Origin: a virus
DNA: 61,038 bases
Strand: one strand, 5' to 3'
IMG/VR virus record: IMGVR_UViG_3300046514_000354
Location: 1-61,038 of that record
Positions 42,456-50,612 of this stretch are shown here, piece by piece. Positions within the stretch are counted from its first letter, which is position 1. The number at the start of each line of letters is the position of its first letter. The position numbers and the translations under genes were made by a program. The notes below the pieces were generated by a model. It did not search any database, was not told the DNA's origin, and saw nothing but the letters and a program-made list of their open reading frames with translations.

Positions 42456-43115
42456 TTACGAGAAGGTGACCTGAGCCGTGAGGGTCCATGTTCCCGTTGC
42501 CTTGGTGCCCAGGGCAGAGACCTTGCGGTTCAAGTTCTTGGTGCCGAGCAGGAAGCCCGAGCCTGATGCCGAGGTAGCACCGGCAGCGATGCTCCATTCC
42601 GCCCAGACGTAGTTCGCCTCTGCTGAGGTGAAGTCCGACTGGAAGGAAACCGTCTGCGAAGAGCGAGACGGGAAGGTGGCGTTCATCACCTTGTAGAAGT
42701 GGTTGGTCGCAGCCTGAAGATCCGTCTGCGTCGCCGCTTCTGCTGTGGAGGAGTCACCGACCCCGATGAAGGCGTTGGTGTTGCCCCATGCGTTCGCTGC
42801 CGTCTGATTCGTCAGAACGGTGGCGATCATGGTGAGGTCCTCCAGCTGAGCAATGCCCTCGTTGAGGAGCAGGTTGCCCTGTACCTCAGCGCACTCCTCA
42901 GGCTCTCCTACCAGCGCGCGTAGCGCGGCGGAGGAGAGGCCATGCTTGATCGGGATCAGCTGTGGGCGGACGAAGCTACCCACCGCCCCAAGCATGTGCG
43001 TGATGCCGAGACGATCGAGCTTCCGTCTTCCGAAGTCGACAGCCTCTTCGCTCCACTTCTCACAGACCCAGAGCGTTGTGCCCCTCGGTCCGACTTCGAT
43101 CGCTTGAGCGTTCAC
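42456..43115 (-). CDS. Virion structural protein (219 aa)
   Basis: GTG 43115 overlaps the preceding stop. NAFIGVGDSSTAEAATQTDLQAATN is the pattern of head-fibre/tail-fibre attachment proteins in many phages; the C-terminal region is beta (ASGSGFLLGTKNLNRKVSALG). Probably capsid- or neck-associated. Confidence 0.76.
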   Translation of the reverse strand: MNAQAIEVGPRGTTLWVCEKWSEEAVDFGRRKLDRLGITHMLGAVGSFVRPQLIPIKHGLSSAALRALVGEPEECAEVQGNLLLNEGIAQLEDLTMIATVLTNQTAANAWGNTNAFIGVGDSSTAEAATQTDLQAATNHFYKVMNATFPSRSSQTVSFQSDFTSAEANYVWAEWSIAAGATSASGSGFLLGTKNLNRKVSALGTKATGTWTLTAQVTFS

Positions 43116-43519
43116 TGTGCGACCTCCGATGCGATCACGCCATCAGCGTCGGCAATCTGACGATCTGAGATCTCGGCCAGAGCACGAAGCTTGGCGGGAA
43201 CATCTGCCCCATCAGCCTCGAGCTCTTCGATGAGAGCTCTTGCCTCGGCTACGATCGTTGAGAGCGTGGGCTTGGCGATGTCCACAGGACGATGAGCGTG
43301 GTGCAGCGGAGCATCAGCATCTTCGCTGATTGAGCCCCACTTGATCATCTCGGCGATCTGCTCATCAGCCGAAATGGCCTGATCGCCTAGAAACTTTCTT
43401 GCGAGCTCTTCACTCTCTACGAACTTGCCGTAAGGGATCATCTGACCGGGCTCGAAACGCCCATCTTCGATGAACGGCAAGTTGATGTAGGTGAGAGCCT
43501 TGAGATCTTTCTCAGACAC
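43112..43519 (-). CDS. Hypothetical head-associated protein (135 aa)
   Basis: GTG 43519 has AAGGAG upstream at good spacing. The first 60 residues are a small globular part with YINLPFIEDGRFEPGQMIPYG; the C-terminal half is a long helix (STIVAEARALIEELEADGADVPAKLRALAEI). Likely a connector or small head protein by position. Confidence 0.72.
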   Translation of the reverse strand: MSEKDLKALTYINLPFIEDGRFEPGQMIPYGKFVESEELARKFLGDQAISADEQIAEMIKWGSISEDADAPLHHAHRPVDIAKPTLSTIVAEARALIEELEADGADVPAKLRALAEISDRQIADADGVIASEVAQ

Positions 43520-43540
43520 TCCACATCTCCTTTTGAAGGA

Positions 43541-43578
43541 GGAGGGGCCAGCCGCTTGCATACACGACTGGCCCCTCC
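43541..43578 (-). terminator. Strong hairpin between head genes
   Basis: GGAGGGGCCAG (43541-43551) is perfectly complementary to CTGGCCCCTCC (43568-43578), 11 bp with a 16-nt loop. On the - strand it is followed by TCCTTCAAAA with only a weak T-run, so it may attenuate or protect the 3' end of the capsid transcript rather than end it fully. Confidence 0.65.
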
Positions 43579-43593
43579 ACGCTTACCGTTCCC

Positions 43594-44106
43594 CTACTTG
43601 CCCTTGAGGTCTTCGATGCGCTTGTCGATCGCATCGGCGACACCCTTGCGGGGCTGGTTGTCGGAGGCGATGGCCTCTGCGTCGTAGAACTTCTCCAGCG
43701 TCTCGAGGTCCGCATCCTCCGGGATCAGAGACAGCGTCTTGTCGATGCTGAGTCTGTTCTCGACGATGTAGTCCGCGATCTCCTGGTCAGACGCAGAGGA
43801 GACGTCGAGGCTGCCTTCGCCCGCGACGGTCTCTTCGCCCAACTGAGCAGGACGCTCGCCAGCCATGACGCGATAGATGGTATCCGCTTCCGGACCGGCA
43901 TACGTGCCTGCGTCGATCTGCTTGCGCTCGGCGTCCGTGTAGAACGCATCGAGCTCTTCACCCCGCTTGACGTACGCGGGGTTGGTGATGTCGACAACCT
44001 GCCCCTGGTGAGCGATGCGCTCCGTCAGGACAGCCTGTCCGTGCACCGGAGAGTCGACCTCTTCGAACCACGTGAAGAGGCGGACCTTGATGAGCTTCTC
44101 AGCCAA
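43594..44106 (-). CDS. Hypothetical head protein (170 aa)
   Basis: TTG 44106 with AAGGAGG 8 nt upstream. Starts with a beta segment (IKVRLFTWFEEVDSPVHGQ) and ends with a helical SAP/Rho-N-like segment (SDQEIADYIVENRLSIDKTLSL...FYDAEA). Just downstream of the capsid gene; a head completion role is inferred. Confidence 0.75.
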   Translation of the reverse strand: MAEKLIKVRLFTWFEEVDSPVHGQAVLTERIAHQGQVVDITNPAYVKRGEELDAFYTDAERKQIDAGTYAGPEADTIYRVMAGERPAQLGEETVAGEGSLDVSSASDQEIADYIVENRLSIDKTLSLIPEDADLETLEKFYDAEAIASDNQPRKGVADAIDKRIEDLKGK

Positions 44107-44122
44107 GTGACTCGCCTCCTTC

Positions 44123-45202
44123 CTAGGTCAGACCGGTGAACTTGAGGACCGCGAACGAGTTGTTCGCGTACATCAGCGGCCGAACAGACGACTGAACCCA
44201 CGTCTGCTGCTTGCCGCTTGGGTCACGCCAGGTCTCGGTGCTGAGCGGCTGCTCGACACGCATCTCCCCGACCTGACCCTCTGCCAGCGCGTATGCCGTG
44301 CCGGCAGTGATGCGGTTGGTGACGAAGATGTCGATGTCGTAGCTGTCCAGCAGAGCACCGAGCTTGTCGCCGTAGATGCCCTCGAGGTTGAACATTTCCG
44401 CCGGGTTGAGCACCCAGAGGTTGTAGTCCATGTTCATCTCTTCCTGCTCGGCGACGAGATCCGCTTTCGCGAAGTCACGTGCCGGGAAGAGAGGCCAGTT
44501 GGACCCTGCTGCGTACGTGGTGTTCACGGAGCCCCACGAGACGCCGACCACGGACCGAGAGTTCGCCGTGATGAATGCCTCGAGGGTTTGAACGCCACGC
44601 TGGTTGATCTTGCGAACGATCGTGTTCGCCATCTGCCGCATCGCACGGACGAACTCGGAGACGTTGTTCCTGTCCCTCGCCTCGTCGGTGAAGCGGAACT
44701 TCGCGCCCCACTTCTCGACGGTTGCCGCGAACGGTGCCCTGCGGCTGAAGGAGACTTCCGGGAACTCTGAACCCGGCTCGACACGCTGTACATCGCGATC
44801 AGCGTACAGATCGGGATACACGACGACGTCGTAGATCACTGCACCGCCCGTCACACCACCTGCTGATGTGAACGCGCGGTCGACGAAGAACCGCTGCCTC
44901 GTCAGGTCGAGAACCATCGGCGTGATCACACGCGTCGGATTCTGAAGTGCGAGGTCCAGCGTGAGCTGCGTCGTGCTGATCGTCGGCGGACCCAACGGGT
45001 TCGTGACGGCAGCAGGATACGGAGCAGCCTGAACCGGAGGAGCCGTCACAGGCTCGAAACGAGCCGCAACGAATCCCCGAGCGGAGCGGAGACCCATGCG
45101 CCTGAGCTCCGGGTCCATGCGACCCGCAGCCACAAGTGCATCCATGACCCCAGGCTCGTAGATCACCTTGGAGCCGTGGTCGTGCTGAAGAACTGATTCC
45201 AT
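44123..45202 (-). CDS. Major capsid protein (HK97 fold)
   Basis: 359 aa, start ATG 45202 with GAGGAGGAAAC. Has the N-arm, IYDVVVYPDLYADRDVQ (E-loop region) and the P/A-domain strands EKWGAKFRFTDEARDRNN..MANTIVRKINQRGV, and ends LMYANNSFAVLKFTGL. Downstream of cement and protease/scaffold genes as expected. No large N-terminal delta domain, consistent with the separate scaffold. Confidence 0.88.
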   Translation of the reverse strand: MESVLQHDHGSKVIYEPGVMDALVAAGRMDPELRRMGLRSARGFVAARFEPVTAPPVQAAPYPAAVTNPLGPPTISTTQLTLDLALQNPTRVITPMVLDLTRQRFFVDRAFTSAGGVTGGAVIYDVVVYPDLYADRDVQRVEPGSEFPEVSFSRRAPFAATVEKWGAKFRFTDEARDRNNVSEFVRAMRQMANTIVRKINQRGVQTLEAFITANSRSVVGVSWGSVNTTYAAGSNWPLFPARDFAKADLVAEQEEMNMDYNLWVLNPAEMFNLEGIYGDKLGALLDSYDIDIFVTNRITAGTAYALAEGQVGEMRVEQPLSTETWRDPSGKQQTWVQSSVRPLMYANNSFAVLKFTGLT

Positions 45203-45220
45203 GTTTCCTCCTCTCCGCTA

Positions 45221-45682
45221 CTAGACGCCAGGACCCTGGAGCGGGTAGAGCTCGACGACGACGTCGAGTGCTGCCCCTGCCACGGTGCTGTGGGCTTTCC
45301 CGACGCGGCGGTTGCCGGCGGCTGACACGTACGGAATGACACGACCTGAGCCGTCCACCATGAGCTCCTGACCGGCGTTGACGGCAGCGCCTGACGTCAC
45401 GGGCAGCATGGTGCCGCCGCCGCGAATCAGAACTGCCTTACCGGCAGAGGGGACGTCCCAGTTGATGACGCCACTCGTCTCACCGTTGGCCGTCGGAGCA
45501 GCCGGGCAGAGGAGGTTGCCGCCATCGCCAGCCGCCAGCGGGTCAGTTGCGAGCAACGGACCCTGCGACTGGTATGCAGTGAGCGGACCAGCGAACGTCT
45601 TGCCGGTCATGGCGTACCCCGCATGGACCGTGATGGTCTGCGTGTACGGACCTTCGTAGAACGGAATGCACTCGTTCGTCAT
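45221..45682 (-). CDS. Capsid cement/decoration protein (DUF2190-like)
   Basis: 153 aa. Pattern of a repeated beta domain with VINWDVPSAGKAVLIRGGGTMLPVTSGAAVNAGQEL..DGSGRVIPY and GKAHSTV is like the DUF2190/gpD-type stabilisers. Located immediately upstream of the capsid gene. Confidence 0.78.
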   Translation of the reverse strand: MTNECIPFYEGPYTQTITVHAGYAMTGKTFAGPLTAYQSQGPLLATDPLAAGDGGNLLCPAAPTANGETSGVINWDVPSAGKAVLIRGGGTMLPVTSGAAVNAGQELMVDGSGRVIPYVSAAGNRRVGKAHSTVAGAALDVVVELYPLQGPGV

Positions 45683-45688
45683 CTCGCC

Positions 45689-46372
45689 CTACCTCCGATA
45701 GTTCGCATCGGTGGAGATGCGAGATCGAGGGGCGACACCGCCGGAAGCAGCGACCTGAGCCTCTTCGGCACGGTGGCGTGCAACCTCCGGGAACCACGAG
45801 GCCGAAGTGGCAGCGACGATCTCTGCCTCGACCTGCTGGGTGCCGAGCTCGTCAGGCGCATGACCGTGGCCACGCTCCGTGACGGGCACAATTCCCTTGG
45901 CGAGCGACGCGAGCGTCTTCTCCCCGTTGGGATCGGACTCGAGCAGCTGAAGCCACCCGTCCTTGCTGGCAGGCGGGATGCGTCCATCAGTGATGGCCGC
46001 CGCCACGAGACCTTCGCGGTCCCGCTTGAGCTGCGCATCCATGAAGGAGTTGACGCTGCCGAGACTGGCCAGCGTTGCGTCCCACGTGTTCTTGTCGACC
46101 TGAACCACTTGGGCTCCGGCCGTTGCCGCCACCGGCATCGCCTCCGGCGCAGGCTGTGCTGCGACGGGTGCGACAGGCGCGGCTGGCTCAGCTGCCGTAG
46201 GCGGCACGAGCACAAGCGTCGGGGCTACCGGCGTTGTGGGTGTCGGCTCGGCGGCGGGTGTTGCAGGCTCGGCGGCAGTGATGCCCGCCCTCTGCAACAG
46301 AGCCGTCTGGACCTGCTCGTCGGACGCGTCCTCGGGCAGGTTCAGGTGCTTCCGGATCTCTTTGGGATCCAT
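45689..46372 (-). CDS. Nested scaffolding protein (internal start)
   Basis: In-frame ATG 46372 (MDPKEIRKHLNLPED) is preceded by AGGAGG with 4 nt spacing, much better than needed for a random internal Met. Product 227 aa, helical plus Pro/Ala-rich, ending at the same stop as the protease. This is the protease/scaffold nested arrangement of lambda C/Nu3 and Mu. Confidence 0.7.
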   Translation of the reverse strand: MDPKEIRKHLNLPEDASDEQVQTALLQRAGITAAEPATPAAEPTPTTPVAPTLVLVPPTAAEPAAPVAPVAAQPAPEAMPVAATAGAQVVQVDKNTWDATLASLGSVNSFMDAQLKRDREGLVAAAITDGRIPPASKDGWLQLLESDPNGEKTLASLAKGIVPVTERGHGHAPDELGTQQVEAEIVAATSASWFPEVARHRAEEAQVAASGGVAPRSRISTDANYRR

Positions 46373-47290
46373 TGCGCCTCCTGTTGTTTCCGGGCTGCTT
46401 TCTGCCCGAGATGGCCAACTGGCTAGGACCTCACGGCCGATCGCCAGGGTTGCCGCAACATGACTCGCTGCGGTCAGCTGCGATTCCCGATCAGCGGGAA
46501 CGTAGTCGAGCACGACAGGGTCTGCGTCTCCGAACGCAACCTCTCCCTTGTCGTCACTGCTGAAGGGAAGCTTGTGCAGCATCCCCGTCTCGTCGTCGAG
46601 GACGACAAGTTCGTTTGGGTCCGAGAGGACCGCCTGGATCCACCACTTCTGAGCCGCAGAGTTCGCAAGCACATACTTCTTGTAGAACGTGTTGCGAACT
46701 TTGTCGACGCTCGCGGAAGCGGCGGCCCGTTTGAACAACTTCATCGGATCACCCCCAGGTTGATTGCTGGCCGCGACTGCCAGAGCGAGCTCTGGGGCAA
46801 TGACGACGTCTGCGGGTACTTCCTCCCCGTAGTACTGAGGGAGGTCTTCGAGCACCGTGATACCGGGCCAGTTCACACCCAGCAGCTTGCAAGCTGTGAG
46901 CACGAATGGCCAAGTCTTACCGTGCGCGCTTTCAACGTCCCAGTAGCCCTCAATGCTGCGGCTAGGGAACGCGAAGGGAAGGATCGGAGCGAGCCACTTC
47001 GGCACACCGACATAGTCAGCGTAGATCGTCATGCCGTTCTCCGATAGGCGAAGATTGGTTGCCTTGCCGAAGGCAGGTCCTCCGTCGTACACCTTCTCGT
47101 CGTTGTAACGAGGATCGATATGACCAAGCCCAAGACGAGGCTGCGGAATGCTCTCGTCTTCGTTGGCGGCCATGACGGCAGACCGGAGATGCTCCGGCGT
47201 GAACGTAGTCGGCCCAGTGCTGAGCATGTACTCGATCCCGCACTGCATGACGGGCACATTCGGCACTGTGACTACGACTGGCTGTTTCAT
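45689..47290 (-). CDS. Mu gpI-like prohead protease fused to scaffold
   Basis: 533 aa. N-terminal half contains the conserved GLGHIDPRYNDEK segment, the PFAFPSRSIEGYW site and a WPGI motif of the Mu I-like serine protease family. Residues about 305-440 are a Pro/Ala-rich linker and the C-terminus is helical scaffold. An internal start at residue 307 has its own strong RBS (next entry). Confidence 0.83.
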   Translation of the reverse strand: MKQPVVVTVPNVPVMQCGIEYMLSTGPTTFTPEHLRSAVMAANEDESIPQPRLGLGHIDPRYNDEKVYDGGPAFGKATNLRLSENGMTIYADYVGVPKWLAPILPFAFPSRSIEGYWDVESAHGKTWPFVLTACKLLGVNWPGITVLEDLPQYYGEEVPADVVIAPELALAVAASNQPGGDPMKLFKRAAASASVDKVRNTFYKKYVLANSAAQKWWIQAVLSDPNELVVLDDETGMLHKLPFSSDDKGEVAFGDADPVVLDYVPADRESQLTAASHVAATLAIGREVLASWPSRAESSPETTGGAMDPKEIRKHLNLPEDASDEQVQTALLQRAGITAAEPATPAAEPTPTTPVAPTLVLVPPTAAEPAAPVAPVAAQPAPEAMPVAATAGAQVVQVDKNTWDATLASLGSVNSFMDAQLKRDREGLVAAAITDGRIPPASKDGWLQLLESDPNGEKTLASLAKGIVPVTERGHGHAPDELGTQQVEAEIVAATSASWFPEVARHRAEEAQVAASGGVAPRSRISTDANYRR

Positions 47291-48813
47291 GTGCGCCTCC
47301 AGAGTCTACGCCACAAGGAGTCTGCGGAACCCGACAACGGAGGGAGCGCCGGTTCGCCGGGTCCCGCAGCTTTTGTCGGAGTGCCAGTCGGCGCAGGCTG
47401 AACTTGCTGCCCTGGCTGTGTACCGCTTGTTGCTGGGTTGGCCTGGCCCTTCTGTTCGAAGGGCTGACGCGGACCACCCAGTGTGACCTCGGGGCGCGGC
47501 TCCGTCTTCTTCGGCATGACATTCCGGTAGCGGACCCAGTTCTCTGTCTCCTGGTCCATGGTGATGACCCCGCGATCAACGAGCATAGCCAGCTGGTCCA
47601 TTCCCAGACTGTCCTCGCTGCTGCGCTCCCATGTGAGACGTGGAGTGAGCTTCTCGTCCTCTCCGTAGTTCCAGTCAACGATATCCTCGATGAGATGTTC
47701 TGTCGTCGTCTCGCAGTACCAATCTGCGATGTGACGCTGCCCCACGAGGAAGAAGTCCTCGAAGGTCTCGCTGAGAGCAAACGAACCAACGTGCTGCCCG
47801 TTCTGGGCAAGGTTCGCAAGCTGCAACAGGAAGCGTCGCGCCATGCTCTCGTCGTAACGCTTGATTGTGCCGTCGATATCTGACCCTGTCCCTCTTGCGA
47901 TGTTCAGCTCAGCGCCATGCGGCAGAGCGCCACCGGCTGTGTCGCCGATGCGGAATGCCCGCATCATCTGGTCAAGAGACTCGATCTCGTCAACCGTCGC
48001 GCCCATAGGCGCATTCGCGTACGGAACTCCTCCGGCGCGCTCGTGATTGATGATCTCGATGCGCATAGCGCGATCCTTCAGCAGCCAGTCCTTGTACACG
48101 TCGCGCAACATGCTGCGACCAGACCAGCTGAGACCTTCCTGACCAAAGACATAGCCGATCAGGTTGTCGACAGGAATCTCGGGACCCAGAAGGTCTGTGG
48201 GGTTGGTGAGGTTGCGACCAACAGGTTGCCACTGAATGATGGAAACCAGACCACCGTCGTCGGCAACATTGATCTGTCTGATGGTTTGGGGCATGCGGGG
48301 TGCAAGCTTCCTCAACCTCCATTTGCCGTCAACGATCTCTCCCACGATGTTGAAGTACATGTGACCATAGATCGCAGAGAGCATCGCCTGGACTACGTGC
48401 TTGTTGTGAGAGAATCTCCCCTTCATACGACCGCGAGGCTGATCGTCCTTGCCCAAGATGGGTACATTGAGGTCCTCACTGATCTCCTGCACCATCTTGT
48501 CGTCGCAGCCGTTCGGATCAAGTACGAACCTCAGCTGGCAGATCCCCCACATGACGGCTGTGACGAGACCTGCCAGCTGCGAGTCAGTGCGCATCTGGTT
48601 GTACAACGGTACGTTGTATGGCCAGCGCAACTCCGGAACGTACTCCCACTCGTCGATGTACATCCGCCATGGGCCGTTGGCGGCCAACAGCGACTGATTT
48701 GCACCCCCGAGGACACCTAGTCCTCCAAGGCCCATATCAGGAACACCGAGCTCCTTCGTAGGAGCACGAGTGCCAATGCCTGTCGTCGAGCGTGGGCGGC
48801 CAACAGAGGGCAT
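47287..48813 (-). CDS. Portal protein (DUF935/Mu gp29-like)
   Basis: ATG 48813 within TAATG of the preceding stop, 508 aa. Contains WRMYIDEWEYVPELRWPYNV, DLLGPEIPVDNLIGYVFGQEGLSWSGRSMLRDVYKDW, the classic portal core, and HIADWYCETTTEHLIEDIVDWNYG. A Pro/Gln-rich tail follows. Forms the dodecamer at the packaging vertex. Confidence 0.88.
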   Translation of the reverse strand: MPSVGRPRSTTGIGTRAPTKELGVPDMGLGGLGVLGGANQSLLAANGPWRMYIDEWEYVPELRWPYNVPLYNQMRTDSQLAGLVTAVMWGICQLRFVLDPNGCDDKMVQEISEDLNVPILGKDDQPRGRMKGRFSHNKHVVQAMLSAIYGHMYFNIVGEIVDGKWRLRKLAPRMPQTIRQINVADDGGLVSIIQWQPVGRNLTNPTDLLGPEIPVDNLIGYVFGQEGLSWSGRSMLRDVYKDWLLKDRAMRIEIINHERAGGVPYANAPMGATVDEIESLDQMMRAFRIGDTAGGALPHGAELNIARGTGSDIDGTIKRYDESMARRFLLQLANLAQNGQHVGSFALSETFEDFFLVGQRHIADWYCETTTEHLIEDIVDWNYGEDEKLTPRLTWERSSEDSLGMDQLAMLVDRGVITMDQETENWVRYRNVMPKKTEPRPEVTLGGPRQPFEQKGQANPATSGTQPGQQVQPAPTGTPTKAAGPGEPALPPLSGSADSLWRRLWRRT

Positions 48814-49529
48814 TAGCCCATGATCACCGTGAAGTCGCCCTGTTCGCTGAGCAGCTGGAACCACGTGCGGACCGTGAAGAAGAAGTGACCCGCCTTGCCC
48901 CAGGTCTTGCTCCAGCTGTTGACTGCCTCGAGATGGTCATCGAGATACGACTTGCCTGATGTGACGTGGTAGCCGATGATCTCGAACTCATGGCCGCCAC
49001 GAACTTGGCCAGAGATCTTCACCAGCCCATTCGCATCAGGAGTGTCGAACCCCTCGTACCAGTTGACTCCTGTTGCTCCGCTGCGACTCTGGAGAGACGT
49101 CAGAGCAGAAGTGCCGGTGAAGGCATGCTGGTACTTCTTGCAGTAGCCAGCCTTGATCGCTGCCTTCGCTGCCGCGAGCCCGGAAGAGCCGGTGTCGTCT
49201 GGCGGGTACTCACCAGGGAACCCATCCAGCACAGTTGCCTCGTGGTACAGGGCAACTGCGTCCGGCTCGTACAGAAGCTTCTTCCAATCGGTCAGATAGA
49301 GAGGCTCCGTGTTGACCAGACCTGCGAGAGCATTCCCTGTGCAGCTTCCGAGGTCGCCCTGGTCGAAGATCACTCCGTGCCGCTTGTGCACAACGGTGTT
49401 CCGCACAACGGCACCTTCCGGATCCGGAAGAGCAAATGCCCTTGAAGCTGGGTCATGCTCGACATGGCGTCCCAGCGGCTTTCCTGGGACGGGGATCTCG
49501 GGAATGAGAACTCTTGTGATGTCTGTCAT
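48813..49529 (-). CDS. Papain-like (C1) cysteine peptidase
   Basis: 238 aa. Q57 and C63 in DQGDLGSCTGNA, H180 in GGHEFEIIGY and N204 in NSWSKTWG reproduce the papain Gln-Cys-His-Asn set in order and spacing. No signal peptide or propeptide inhibitor is obvious. Between holin and portal, so either a virion-associated protease or a lysis/host protein hydrolase. Unusual in phages. Confidence 0.85.
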   Translation of the reverse strand: MTDITRVLIPEIPVPGKPLGRHVEHDPASRAFALPDPEGAVVRNTVVHKRHGVIFDQGDLGSCTGNALAGLVNTEPLYLTDWKKLLYEPDAVALYHEATVLDGFPGEYPPDDTGSSGLAAAKAAIKAGYCKKYQHAFTGTSALTSLQSRSGATGVNWYEGFDTPDANGLVKISGQVRGGHEFEIIGYHVTSGKSYLDDHLEAVNSWSKTWGKAGHFFFTVRTWFQLLSEQGDFTVIMG

Positions 49530-49569
49530 CTCAGCGGGTGATCCTAGCTGATCTCAGCTGGCCTGGCTA

Positions 49570-49914
49570 CTACGGGGTGTTTCTGACCTGGTACACCAGG
49601 CCGGTTGCAGTGACAGCTGCCACGAATGCGACCAGGTATTCCGCCTGCGTGATGTGGTTGTCGGCGAGAGCGGTGACGAGCGACGCGATGCCTGCTGATA
49701 GGAATGCGACAGCAGCTTTCGCAATCGGCGCTACTGATGGAATGTTCTCGACAGCCGCGACAATGCCGCCCGAACCGAGCACGGTGCCGGCGATGAGCAG
49801 CCAGTCCGTTGCATGAAGAGAGCCGATGTCCATGTTGTTGCCGGTGCCGAGCGCAACCGTGAGAGCGCCTGCCGCCGACACGAGTGTGGCGATGAACGCC
49901 TTGAGATACTTCAC
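49570..49914 (-). CDS. Holin-like membrane protein (114 aa)
   Basis: GTG 49914 is preceded by GGAGG and overlaps the endolysin TAG (TAGTG). Three hydrophobic segments (AFIATLVSAAGALTVAL; WLLIAGTVLGSGGIVAAV; AKAAVAFLSAGIASLVTAL and VAFVAAVTATGLV) resemble actinophage holins (e.g. GNNMDIGSLHATDW pattern). Adjacent to the endolysin. Confidence 0.8.
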   Translation of the reverse strand: MKYLKAFIATLVSAAGALTVALGTGNNMDIGSLHATDWLLIAGTVLGSGGIVAAVENIPSVAPIAKAAVAFLSAGIASLVTALADNHITQAEYLVAFVAAVTATGLVYQVRNTP

Positions 49915-50603
49915 TATGCCTCCTTGATTCCTTGGGTCGTGGCAGGGTTGCCACTGTCCCTGTTCTTGAGGAATGTCTCGAACCTGGCCCACCATGTCGC
50001 TGAGATCTTCTTGGGCACAGCTGGCCGGACATTCGCGTTTTCCTTGCCGTAGTGCTTCCAGGGTCCTTCGCCGAGCTTCCACGCAACCCAGCTGAACCAG
50101 CCGGTCATCGCTCTGAGCTTCTCGACAGGCGTCATGGGTGTATCCGGAGCCGGGAGGCGCAGGAATTGCTTGATACGGCGATCCCAAGAAGCCCGGTACT
50201 TGTTCGGGGCACCCTGATGGCCGAATGACCACAGCCACGGATCGCCGGCACCCAACTCGATCACCATCGCGGCGTGCTCATCACCATTGATACCGAAGGT
50301 CATGATGTCGCCGATCTTCAGGTCTGCCGCAGAGGACAGATGCTCCAGATGGAAGCAGATCGTCTGACTGTTGCCGTATGGTGCGAAGCCGTTGCCCATC
50401 GGGTCAGGGCAGCCAGGGACCCACCAGGCATTGAACTGAACACCCTTTGAGCAGTCACCCTTCTTGCGACCGATGGAGAATGCTCTTGCTGCTGTGGGCA
50501 TGTAGATCGGACGGATTGCCTCATATGTCCAGTCATGATGTTGAGACTCCTCCAGGAGACTCTTTTGCATGACGTCATGCAGACCTGTGCGGATATCGCT
50601 CAT
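49914..50603 (-). CDS. Endolysin, NlpC/P60-like
   Basis: 229 aa. C51 in GDCSKGVQF, H110 in GDEHAAMVIE and a following polar residue (LWSFGHQG) form an NlpC/P60-type active site; CSKG is the usual phage variant. C-terminal 70 residues with W and Y repeats (WFSWVAWKLGEGPWKHYG) look like a wall-binding domain. Cuts peptidoglycan peptides; next gene is the holin. Confidence 0.82.
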   Translation of the reverse strand: MSDIRTGLHDVMQKSLLEESQHHDWTYEAIRPIYMPTAARAFSIGRKKGDCSKGVQFNAWWVPGCPDPMGNGFAPYGNSQTICFHLEHLSSAADLKIGDIMTFGINGDEHAAMVIELGAGDPWLWSFGHQGAPNKYRASWDRRIKQFLRLPAPDTPMTPVEKLRAMTGWFSWVAWKLGEGPWKHYGKENANVRPAVPKKISATWWARFETFLKNRDSGNPATTQGIKEA

Positions 50604-50612
50604 TGCTCCCTC

